Source: Azoarcus sp. | Lineage (GTDB): Bacteria > Pseudomonadota > Gammaproteobacteria > Burkholderiales > Rhodocyclaceae | Length of the DNA: 5,962 bases | Assembly (NCBI GenBank): GCA_031259795.1 | Contig: JAIRLA010000269.1 | Coordinates: forward strand, 1 to 5,962 | Direction of reading: 5' to 3' | In this document: one piece after another, positions 1-5,962 of the stretch | Position numbering within the stretch: the first letter of the stretch is position 1 | How the letters are laid out: each line of letters opens with the position of its first letter | Notes under the pieces: generated by a model | What the model was told of the DNA's origin: nothing | Database searches by the model: none | The model's input: only the letters and a program-made list of their open reading frames with translations | Translations under genes and position numbers: made by a program

Positions 1-62
1 ACTTGCATGTGTAAAGCATGCCGCCAGCGTTCAATCTGAGCCAGGATCAAACTCTTACGTTC
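1..62 (-). rRNA. rrs: 16S ribosomal RNA, 5' end only (runs off the left edge)
   Basis: Read on the minus strand, bases 54 to 1 give the universal 16S start region: AGAGTTTGATCCTGGCTCAG, followed by ATTGAACGCTGGCGGCATGC and TTTACACATGCAAGT. Aligning GATC (plus-strand bases 45-48) with E. coli 16S positions 15-18 puts the mature 5' end near base 62, and base 1 corresponds to about E. coli position 62. Only this first 4 percent of the gene is present; the rest, with any spacer tRNAs, 23S and 5S, lies outside to the left. The GGCATGCTTTACACATG wording is typical of Betaproteobacteria. The exact mature end is inferred by analogy, since RNase processing sites cannot be read from the sequence. Confidence 0.97.
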
Positions 63-143
63 AATCCTCAGCACTCAATCTTCTGACAGAGCGCTCAATC
101 GCATTTACTCTCGGCTGCAAACGCAGCCCGGCCATGCAACCAA

Positions 144-182
144 GCACCCACACTTATCGGTTGTCCAACTTGTTAAAGAACT
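144..182 (-). promoter_or_regulatory. rRNA leader antitermination site (boxA with downstream boxC-like motif)
   Basis: The minus strand reads AGTTCTTTAACA at 182-171. This matches the boxA antitermination element of proteobacterial rRNA leaders (E. coli TGCTCTTTAACA). About 18 bases further on it reads GTGTGGGTGC (153-144), which resembles the boxC element (GTGTGGGC). BoxA in the nascent RNA is known to recruit NusB-NusE and to help RNA polymerase read through the untranslated rRNA operon. Its position, about 110 bases before the 16S 5' end and about 20 bases after the predicted transcription start, is what an rrn leader should show. Confidence 0.88.
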
Positions 183-209
183 CTCGCCCACAAGCAGCGA
201 AGAGGCGCG

Positions 210-238
210 ATTCTGACTCCTCTCCAAAAGACTGTCAA
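210..238 (-). promoter_or_regulatory. rRNA operon promoter (sigma-70 type)
   Basis: On the minus strand a perfect -35 box TTGACA (238-233) is followed by a 17-base spacer and the -10 box CAGAAT (215-210). Transcription should start near 203, giving a leader of about 140 bases before the 16S. The bases just after the -10 box read CGCGCC, a GC-rich discriminator of the kind that makes stable-RNA promoters sensitive to ppGpp/DksA and initiating nucleotide level; stringent control is therefore inferred, not shown. The region upstream of the -35 is GC-rich and I see no A/T-rich UP element. Only one rrn promoter is evident before gatB's own promoter region begins. Confidence 0.85.
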
Positions 239-332
239 CCCCCTCCCCTTCGCGGAAATACGGCACTGTGTCTTGCTGCACGGTTTGCCCTGTCCGGCAC
301 CCTTGTCCCGCGCCCATCCATTTCCGGCCCCG

Positions 333-351
333 GGCGGGCGCGACGCCCGCC
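333..351. other. GC-rich palindrome between the divergent rrn and gatB promoters
   Basis: GGCGGGCG at 333-340 and CGCCCGCC at 344-351 are perfect complements separated by the 3-base loop CGA. It sits upstream of both promoters: about 95 bases before the rrn -35 and about 50 bases before the gatB -35. It has no T-tract on either side, so it does not look like a terminator. It could be a protein-binding palindrome, a relic of an older 3' end, or simply chance in a very GC-rich stretch. Nothing else recognisable, including coding sequence, was found in 239-402. Confidence 0.35.
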
Positions 352-402
352 ACGTTCCATGTCCCCGGTCTCCCGGCGGCGCCCGCCCCCGCGCGAAAGG
401 AT

Positions 403-431
403 ATGACATGCTCCCGCGAACCCGTTACAAT
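403..431 (+). promoter_or_regulatory. Probable gatB promoter
   Basis: ATGACA (403-408; five of six matches to TTGACA) is followed by a 17-base spacer and TACAAT (426-431; five of six matches to TATAAT). The short local run of A and T at 424-440 stands out from the GC-rich surroundings. Transcription would start near 438, leaving a leader of about 37 bases before the gatB ATG. A dedicated promoter makes sense because no gatC or gatA lies upstream to drive gatB. This rests on box matching only. Confidence 0.65.
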
Positions 432-474
432 TTTGCTTTTTCCAGCGCAGCCTCCGGCAAAGGATTCATTCTGT

Positions 475-1926
<1,452 letters not shown>

Positions 1927-1932
1927 CACAGC

Positions 1933-1954
1933 GGCCCCGCCAGCGCGGCGGGCC
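1933..1954. other. GC-rich hairpin just downstream of gatB
   Basis: Seven bases after the gatB stop codon, the left arm 1933-1941 and the right arm GGCGGGCC (1947-1954) can pair around the loop AGCGC, with one bulged C in the left arm. No T-run follows (the next bases are ACAACC), so it is not a standard intrinsic terminator. It may protect the gatB mRNA 3' end or assist termination. A second GC-rich fold is possible at about 1975-2010, where GCCGC (1984-1988) and GCGGC (1992-1996) pair across CCCG. Confidence 0.35.
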
Positions 1955-2005
1955 ACAACCGCACGGGCCATCGCCGCTCCGCCGCCGCCCCGGCGGCAAA
2001 GCGGC

Positions 2006-2088
2006 GCGGAGACACAAAGCCTTGCAATCGCGCGCGCGGCGCTTGTCACGCAATGACGCGAGCGCGCAAAAGAGCACAATGTCTCCGC
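2006..2088. repeat. 83-base nested palindromic element with 9-bp inverted ends
   Basis: GCGGAGACA at 2006-2014 and TGTCTCCGC at 2080-2088 are perfect inverted repeats. Between them a second, imperfect hairpin can form: GCGCTTGTCA (2039-2048) and TGACGCGAGCGC (2054-2065) pair around the loop CGCAA with a small bulge, extended by TTGC/GCGC-type pairing (about 2022-2036 with 2062-2069). The inner part, read on the minus strand, contains CGTCATTGCG, similar in style to dispersed REP-like intergenic palindromes of proteobacteria. There is no open reading frame of interest, no obvious target-site duplication and no T-tract after the stem. It could be a REP/BIME-like repeat, a small MITE remnant or a structured mRNA segment. 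Copy number in the genome is unknown. Confidence 0.5.
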
Positions 2089-2121
2089 AGAGGGAACGTA
2101 TTTTCACGGCAACCGGCGTGC

Positions 2122-2161
2122 TATGGTTAACCACTACAAATCAGATTAATGTATTTACAAT
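2122..2161 (+). promoter_or_regulatory. Candidate promoter region for the HIT-pilZ-ubiE-ubiJ operon
   Basis: Bases 2119-2168 are much richer in A and T than anything around them. Two -10-like boxes are visible: TATGGT (2122-2127), preceded by TGC as in an extended -10, and TACAAT (2156-2161), only 9 bases before the GTG start. Neither has a good -35 box at 16-18 bases; the best for the second is ACTACA (2133-2138). The first box would give a leader of about 37 bases, the second an almost leaderless mRNA. A promoter somewhere here is likely, given the preceding non-coding stretch of over 200 bases; the exact box is uncertain. Confidence 0.4.
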
Positions 2162-2170
2162 CGAATTACC

Positions 2171-2617
2171 GTGGATTGCCCGTTTTGCGCCGCCTCCCGG
2201 GACGACATCGTCTGGCAGGATGAATACTGCCGCGTCGTTCTCGTCGCCGACCCCGATTATCCGGGCTATTGCCGGGTCATCTGGGGCCGCCATGTCGCCG
2301 AAATGAGCGACCTGGCCGCAAGCGCGCGACATCACCTCATGAACGTGGCGCTCGCCGCCGAGCGCGCCCTGCGGGCATTGATGAATCCCGACAAGATCAA
2401 CCTCGCCAGCCTCGGCAACATGGTTCCCCACCTGCATTGGCACGTCATCGCGCGCTTCTCCGGCGACCGCCACTTCCCGGAATCCATCTGGGGACGGGCG
2501 CAACGTCCCGGCCTGCCGCGCCCCGCGCCCGCGCGCGACGCGCTGGCCGGGCGCATCGCGCGCGAATTCACCCTGATTTCCACCGATACATCATCACCAT
2601 TTTCCATTACCCGATAA
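2171..2617 (+). CDS. HIT (histidine triad) family protein, likely nucleotide hydrolase
   Basis: The 148-aa product carries the histidine-triad motif PHLHWHVI (residues 86-93). By analogy with Hint proteins, the central H89 would be the nucleophile attacking a nucleotide phosphate. The N-terminus begins V/M-D-CPFC (C3 and C6), with H41 further on; in some HIT proteins such residues bind zinc. The flanking blocks NLASLGNMVPH (77-87) and DRHFPESIWG (99-108) are typical of a proteobacterial HIT branch whose substrates are poorly defined, probably AMP- or dinucleotide-type compounds. The start is GTG 2171: an in-frame stop lies at 2147-2149, no in-frame ATG lies between, and the next ATG (residue 45) would lose the CPFC block. 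No Shine-Dalgarno sequence is visible. The C-terminal tail after about residue 110 is variable and proline- and serine-rich. It is probably the first gene of the operon leading to ubiE-ubiJ. Fold assignment is firm; substrate is unknown. Confidence 0.92.
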   Translation: MDCPFCAASRDDIVWQDEYCRVVLVADPDYPGYCRVIWGRHVAEMSDLAASARHHLMNVALAAERALRALMNPDKINLASLGNMVPHLHWHVIARFSGDRHFPESIWGRAQRPGLPRPAPARDALAGRIAREFTLISTDTSSPFSITR

Positions 2618-2651
2618 AAACACGCGCGCCAGCGCCTGGAGTTTTGTTTTC

Positions 2652-4292
2652 ATGGACTACCGCAACCCCGCCCAATGTCTGGGCGCCTTACAAAATCTGC
2701 CCATCGACGATCCCGCCGCGCGTCTCGCCGAACTGGCAAACATCATCGCCGGCCTGCTCGACGCCCGCCCCGCCCCCGAGCAGCACCTCGAAGTGCTGGA
2801 AATGGCCCGCCCCCTGATCGACAAGACCCGGAGCAAACTTCCCGGCCTCGACGGCGACGAACCGCTGCCCCCGGACAGCCAGCACAACGAGCTGCTCTTC
2901 GGGGTAATCGGGCTGTGGCGCAACTATTCGCACTCCTACGCCGTAATCTCCGAAAGAATCTCCGCCGAAGCCAACCCCGCCGGCCCGCTGGAAGATCAGC
3001 GCGCCCTGCTGGCGCAACGCCGTGTGTACTACGCCAGCAAGATCGTCGCCGAATACTACCGCGCCCACCGCGCCCTGCCCGCCAGGCTGTGGCTTGAAGT
3101 GCACGCGAGCTTCACCGCCGCCGAACAGAACGGCCTGCACCAGATTCGCGTCTCCGACCCGCTCAACGCGATCTGGAAAGCGCAAAGCGCGCTCGAAGCC
3201 TACCTCACCGTCCTGCTGCTCGACCTGGCCAACCCTTTCGGCCGCAGCGGCCAGGAATGGACATGGATCTGCCTCTGGGCGGAGCGTTTCGCGCCCTACT
3301 GCACACTCGACCCGGACATCGAAGGACGCCGGCCCACGACCTACGGGCTCGACCTCACCGCCGATCACGGCCTGCGCCCGCTCGGCATGCTGCCGAAAAG
3401 CTCGAAACCGCGCTATTTCAACTGCAACAAACTGGCAAACCAAATCCAGTCCGTATTCGCCCAGTTCAGACAAGGCACACCGCCCTCCTCGCTCGGCCTC
3501 GGCAGCGACTGCGGCATCGAAACCGCCGCCCGCCTGCTGCTCTCCCTCTACCGCCCATGGGGACTGGCCTCGGCCGGACGCCGCTTTCCGCGCCGGGGCA
3601 GCACGGGCGAAGTCGAACTGTGCGCCGAATGGCTCGCCATCGGCTTCCACATCCAGGGCAAACTCTTCGAGCAGCCCCGGCGCAACAGCCTCGCGGCCCA
3701 AAACGCGGACGCCCCCTACGGCGCCCCCACGAACGCCGCGCCCGGCGAACACCCCGCCAACGCCGGAGACAGCGCGGCGAAAAACAACAAGCGCGACTTC
3801 GGCCACCAGCGCCTCGAAGCCGAACGCCTCGGCCTCGACTGCGAACGCTGGGAACTGCTCGACCAATCGGTGGGCGGCGTCCGCCTGCAACAGCGCCCGC
3901 ACGCCGAACGCTTCCAGCACAACCAGATCGTCGGCCTGCGCCCGCCAGAGGGCGAAAACTTCCTGCTCGGACAAGTCAGCTGGCTGATGTTCCGCGCCGA
4001 TGGCCTGCTGGAAGCCGGCATCCGCATCCTGCCCGGGCTGCCGCGCGTCATCGCCGCCCGGCAACCCGCCGACTCCGACGAAGGCCCGCGCGAACCTTAT
4101 TCCCAGGCCCTCCTGATCGAAGCCGACGCCAAGCTCCGGATCAACGATTCCCTGATCGTGCCGGAAGGCTGGTATAAAACCAACGCGATCATCGAAACAT
4201 TCGACAATGGCCGCGACCGCCGGCTGCGCATGACCCAGCTCTTGCTCAAAGGCCCGAATTTCGAGCAAGTCGGCGTCGCGGAACCCTCCTGA
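2652..4292 (+). CDS. Conserved hypothetical protein with possible C-terminal PilZ-like (c-di-GMP) domain
   Basis: This 546-aa protein is not one I can name. ATG 2652 is supported by GGAG at 2638-2641, 10 bases ahead. I see no signal peptide or membrane segment, so it is probably cytoplasmic. Residues 1-300 look mainly helical, with conserved-looking aromatic stretches (LWRNYSHSY 88-96, EWTWICLWAERF 202-213). Residues 304-340 contain an arginine cluster RRFPRR (310-315), which fits RxxxR, then a beta-rich stretch. Residues 341-395 are a low-complexity linker rich in Ala, Pro, Asn and Gly. Residues 399-460 have DQSVGG (404-409), fitting the PilZ motif [D/N]xSxxG, then beta-strand-like sequence (IVGLR, LLGQVSWLMF, AGIRIL). 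RxxxR and DxSxxG together are the c-di-GMP-binding signature of PilZ domains, but here they lie about 90 residues apart instead of the usual 20-30. A c-di-GMP effector role is therefore a hypothesis. The gene lies between the HIT gene and ubiE, 21 bases before the latter. Confidence 0.8.
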   Translation: MDYRNPAQCLGALQNLPIDDPAARLAELANIIAGLLDARPAPEQHLEVLEMARPLIDKTRSKLPGLDGDEPLPPDSQHNELLFGVIGLWRNYSHSYAVISERISAEANPAGPLEDQRALLAQRRVYYASKIVAEYYRAHRALPARLWLEVHASFTAAEQNGLHQIRVSDPLNAIWKAQSALEAYLTVLLLDLANPFGRSGQEWTWICLWAERFAPYCTLDPDIEGRRPTTYGLDLTADHGLRPLGMLPKSSKPRYFNCNKLANQIQSVFAQFRQGTPPSSLGLGSDCGIETAARLLLSLYRPWGLASAGRRFPRRGSTGEVELCAEWLAIGFHIQGKLFEQPRRNSLAAQNADAPYGAPTNAAPGEHPANAGDSAAKNNKRDFGHQRLEAERLGLDCERWELLDQSVGGVRLQQRPHAERFQHNQIVGLRPPEGENFLLGQVSWLMFRADGLLEAGIRILPGLPRVIAARQPADSDEGPREPYSQALLIEADAKLRINDSLIVPEGWYKTNAIIETFDNGRDRRLRMTQLLLKGPNFEQVGVAEPS

Positions 4293-4313
4293 CCCCACCC
4301 CGGCGAGATTCAC

Positions 4314-5123
4314 ATGACCGACACCGCCCTCCCCTCCTCCGGCAACGGCCTTCCCCCCTCCGACACCGCCCTCCCCTCTTCCGGCCAGAGCGGCCAGACC
4401 ACCCACTTCGGCTTCCAGGACATCGCCGAAGAACTCAAGCAACAAAAAGTCGCCAGCGTCTTCTCCTCGGTGGCGCACAAATACGATCTCATGAACGACC
4501 TGATGTCGTTCGGCCTGCACCGGCTGTGGAAAGCCTTCACCGTACACCTCGCCAACGTGCGCGAAGGCGACCGCGTCCTCGACATCGCCGGCGGCACCGC
4601 CGATCTGTCACTGGCCTTCGCGCGCCGGGTCGGCGACAGCGGACAAGTCTGGCTCACCGACATCAACCTCGACATGCTCGCGCGCGGACGGGACCGCCTC
4701 ATCGACCACGGCCACACCCTGCCCGCCATCCAGTGCGACGCCGAAAAACTCCCCTTCCCCGCCAACAGCTTCGATTGCGTCACCATCGCCTTCGGCCTGC
4801 GCAACATGACCCGCAAAGAAACCGCCCTCGCCGAAACGCACCGCGTACTGCGCCCCGGCGGACGCCTGCTGGTGCTGGAATTCTCCCGCATCTGGAAACC
4901 GCTCACCCCCCTCTACGACCTCTACTCATTCAAACTGCTGCCGTGGTTGGGCGCGAAAATCACGGGCGACGCCGACAGCTACCGCTACCTCGCCGAATCC
5001 ATCCGCATGCACCCCGGCCAGCGGGAACTGCAAACCACCATGGAAAACACCGGCTTCGGCAAAGTCGACTACTTCAACCTCAGCGCCGGCATCGTCGCCG
5101 TGCATCGCGGCTACAAAATCTGA
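4314..5123 (+). CDS. ubiE: Ubiquinone/menaquinone biosynthesis C-methyltransferase UbiE
   Basis: UbiE uses S-adenosylmethionine to methylate the benzoquinol ring in ubiquinone biosynthesis (and demethylmenaquinol where menaquinone is made). The 269-aa product shows family signature 1, [16 protein letters not shown] (residues 57-72), the SAM-binding motif [11 protein letters not shown] (88-97), the acidic residue ending strand 2 (D115), CDAEKLPF (141-148), and signature 2 [15 protein letters not shown] (177-191). The conserved core starts at THFGF (30-34). The preceding 29 residues are an extra, low-complexity N-terminus containing a triplicated 7-residue unit, which makes the protein somewhat longer than the usual roughly 245-250 aa. 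ATG 4314 has GGCGAG at 4302-4307, 6 bases ahead, and no ATG lies nearer the conserved start. Motif I reads GGTAD where E. coli has GGTGD, a mild change. The gene abuts ubiJ. Confidence 0.97.
   Translation: MTDTALPSSGNGLPPSDTALPSSGQSGQTTHFGFQDIAEELKQQKVASVFSSVAHKYDLMNDLMSFGLHRLWKAFTVHLANVREGDRVLDIAGGTADLSLAFARRVGDSGQVWLTDINLDMLARGRDRLIDHGHTLPAIQCDAEKLPFPANSFDCVTIAFGLRNMTRKETALAETHRVLRPGGRLLVLEFSRIWKPLTPLYDLYSFKLLPWLGAKITGDADSYRYLAESIRMHPGQRELQTTMENTGFGKVDYFNLSAGIVAVHRGYKI
4323..4385 (+). repeat. Three tandem 21-base repeats within the 5' end of ubiE
   Basis: Bases 4323-4343, 4344-4364 and 4365-4385 are copies of a 21-base unit. Copies 1 and 3 differ by a single base; copy 2 is more diverged. 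In the reading frame they encode [14 protein letters not shown] and TALPSSG (residues 4-24 of UbiE). The coding strand is pyrimidine-rich (ACC GCC CTC CCC TCC TCC GGC type). Because the unit is a multiple of three, gain or loss of copies keeps ubiE in frame. It lies entirely in the non-conserved N-terminal extension, so slippage there should be tolerated. Confidence 0.85.
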
Positions 5124-5702
5124 ATGAACAACGCCCCCCTCCTCCTCGCCGCCATCAACCACCTGCTCGGGCAAGCGCAATGGGCGCGCGAGCGCCTGCG
5201 CCCACAGGCGGGCCGCCACGCGCGCCTCGACATCACCCCGCTCACCCTCGTCTTCACCATCACCCCCGAGGGCACGCTCACCGCCGCCGCCGCCGAAACC
5301 GCGCCGGAAGTCACCCTCACCCTGGCCCTGGGCGAAGCCCTCGCCGCCAGCGGCGGCGGTCTGAACGCCCTGATGGCAAAAGCGCAAATCAACGGCGCCG
5401 CCGACCTCGCCGACACCCTCGTCGCCGTATTCTCCCACCTGCGCTGGGACGCCGAAGAAGACCTGGCGAAACTCATCGGCGACATCGCCGCCCACCGCCT
5501 GCTCACCACAGGCGAGCGCCTCGCCCAAGCGCCGCTCCACCTGGGCCGCGCCCTCGCCGACAGCATCGGCGGCTACCTCGCCAACGAAGCCGCCCCGCTC
5601 GTCACCCGCCCCGAAAGCCAACGCCTCGCCGCCGAAACACACGCGCTCGCCACCCGTCTGGCCGCCCTGGAAAAACGCCTCGACCGCCTCTGCGGCCCAT
5701 AA
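5124..5702 (+). CDS. ubiJ: Ubiquinone biosynthesis accessory factor UbiJ (SCP2 domain)
   Basis: UbiJ is a non-catalytic, lipid-binding partner of UbiK and the soluble Ubi complex that hydroxylates and methylates ubiquinone precursors. The 192-aa product has an SCP2-like N-terminal region (about residues 5-105), including the strand-rich segments ARLDITPLTLVFTI (33-46) and EVTLTLAL (62-69) and the ending INGAADLADTLVAVF (89-103). RWDAEEDLAKLIGDIAAHRL (107-126) follows and matches the FDPAELLAPYTGDIAA region of E. coli UbiJ in layout. Residues 164-190 form a likely coiled coil (LAAETHALATRLAALEKRL), also as in UbiJ. ATG 5124 directly follows the ubiE TGA with no gap and no clear Shine-Dalgarno, which suggests translational coupling. 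In most relatives ubiB comes next, but here the operon stops. Confidence 0.9.
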   Translation: MNNAPLLLAAINHLLGQAQWARERLRPQAGRHARLDITPLTLVFTITPEGTLTAAAAETAPEVTLTLALGEALAASGGGLNALMAKAQINGAADLADTLVAVFSHLRWDAEEDLAKLIGDIAAHRLLTTGERLAQAPLHLGRALADSIGGYLANEAAPLVTRPESQRLAAETHALATRLAALEKRLDRLCGP

Positions 5703-5768
5703 GAACCTATTCCAAATGACGGAGATCAGTTTTTCGAGTTTGTTCTCCAACGGCGTGCCGGTGAACAC
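5703..5768 (-). pseudogene. Possible fragment of an SNF2-family helicase gene at the ubiJ/rsmA junction
   Basis: The 66 bases between the ubiJ and rsmA stop codons, read on the minus strand from 5768, are open and translate to a peptide containing TGTPLENKLEKLISVI. SNF2/RapA-type helicases carry a very similar block, the motif III region ([S/T]GTPxEN-x-L-x-[E/D]-L). Nothing of the helicase's other motifs is present on either side, so if real it is a remnant of at most about 18-20 codons. The stretch is also less GC-rich than its neighbours. It would follow the rsmA TGA in the same frame but is not preceded by a start signal of its own. Chance similarity over so short a span cannot be excluded. 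No intrinsic terminator is evident for either convergent gene. Confidence 0.4.
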
Positions 5769-5962
5769 TCATGGCGGGATCAGCGGATGGGGGCTTTCCG
5801 GCTTCTGGTTGGCGCAGTAATTGGCGATCGCCACGAATTCCGCCACCGAAAGGCGTTCGCCGCGCAGGCCGGGATCGAGGCCGAGCGCGGCGAAGCCGGG
5901 TTCGGAGAGGAAATTGCGCAGGGTGTTGCGCAGGGTCTTGCGGCGCTGGCCGAAGGCGGCGG
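5769..5962 (-). CDS. rsmA: 16S rRNA dimethyladenosine transferase RsmA (KsgA), C-terminal part only
   Basis: The last 63 codons of a minus-strand gene are present; its 5' part lies beyond the right edge. The translation starts AAFGQRRKTLRNTL (the conserved RsmA block FxxRRKTLRNxL) and continues with GFAALGLDPGLRGERLSVA and EFVAIANYC, the usual C-terminal helical region. RsmA uses S-adenosylmethionine to dimethylate two adjacent adenosines near the 3' end of 16S rRNA (A1518 and A1519 in E. coli) during late small-subunit assembly. The SAM-binding domain is outside the window. After the family's usual end the protein has a short proline-rich tail (NQKPESPHPLIPP), then TGA at 5771-5769. It is convergent with ubiJ across 66 bases. 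Confidence 0.95.
   Translation of the reverse strand, partial: AAFGQRRKTLRNTLRNFLSEPGFAALGLDPGLRGERLSVAEFVAIANYCANQKPESPHPLIPP

Noticed and set aside
31..100. Short repeated TCAATC units as a CRISPR array
   Set aside because: The units are only 6 bases, irregularly spaced and lie in an rRNA gene and its leader.
268..474. N-terminal extension of the gatB reading frame
   Set aside because: The extra 69 codons overlap the promoter region, do not resemble GatB, and ATG 475 has a ribosome site and the family's normal N-terminus.
2039..2071. Inner hairpin of the palindromic element as a rho-independent terminator for gatB
   Set aside because: The stem is followed by AAAAG on the plus strand, not by T residues, and on the minus strand there is no T-run after the stem either.
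4173..4178. TATAAA inside the PilZ-like gene as a promoter for ubiE
   Set aside because: It has a TGG extension but no acceptable -35 box, lies within coding sequence (Gly-Trp-Tyr-Lys) and is not needed, since ubiE follows only 21 bases after the upstream gene.
2688..4547. 619-codon open frame on the minus strand antisense to the PilZ-like gene and the start of ubiE
   Set aside because: The plus-strand frame has a good ribosome site, fits the operon spacing and reads like a folded protein. The minus-strand product is a Gly/Val/Ala-rich shadow.
5721..5750. Intrinsic terminator for ubiJ at the run of five T
   Set aside because: No stem precedes the T-run. GGAGA and TCTCC can pair around it but leave an 18-base loop containing the T-run, which is the wrong layout.
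4926..5768. Minus-strand open frame running through ubiJ into ubiE from GTG 5768
   Set aside because: Only its first 22 codons (the junction peptide) look protein-like. The rest is antisense to firmly identified UbiJ and UbiE.

Overview
The window looks like chromosomal DNA from a GC-rich betaproteobacterium. The best taxonomic clue is the first 62 bases, which are the 5' end of a 16S rRNA on the minus strand. It carries the universal start region, and helix-3-side wording (GGCGGCATGCTTTACACATG) that is common in Betaproteobacteria, especially Rhodocyclales-like groups. The protein genes agree with this: gatB, a HIT-family protein, ubiE, ubiJ and rsmA all read as proteobacterial housekeeping genes. 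Sixty-two bases of 16S are not enough to go below class or order with confidence.

Layout. Positions 1-62 are the truncated 16S gene and 63-238 its leader and promoter, all on the minus strand: a boxA/boxC antitermination site and a consensus-like promoter with a GC-rich discriminator. Positions 239-474 form the other half of a divergent intergenic region and carry a promoter for gatB on the plus strand. gatB (475-1926) is complete but has no gatC or gatA upstream. A non-coding stretch (1927-2170) follows. It contains GC-rich hairpins, including an 83-base nested palindrome bounded by perfect 9-bp inverted repeats. Four plus-strand genes come next: a HIT-domain protein (2171-2617, GTG start), a 546-aa protein with a likely PilZ-like C-terminal half (2652-4292), ubiE (4314-5123) and ubiJ (5124-5702). 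The spacings are 34, 21 and 0 bases, so these four are probably one operon. The window ends with the 3' end of rsmA on the minus strand (5769-5962), convergent with ubiJ.

How the genes fit together. The left part is translation machinery: an rRNA operon and the tRNA-dependent amidotransferase subunit GatB. The right part is ubiquinone biosynthesis: UbiE is the C-methyltransferase and UbiJ an SCP2-type lipid-binding accessory factor of the Ubi complex. The HIT protein and the PilZ-like protein are probably co-transcribed with them, without an obvious biochemical link. RsmA methylates 16S rRNA.

I see no phage, CRISPR, toxin-antitoxin or defence system, and no convincing new system. The points worth a second look are signs of rearrangement: gatB alone beside an rRNA operon, ubiB missing after ubiJ, and a 66-base ubiJ/rsmA junction that reads on the minus strand like a scrap of an SNF2-family helicase. 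There is also the palindromic element, a triplicated 21-base repeat that extends the UbiE N-terminus, and the PilZ-like protein with an unusual linker.
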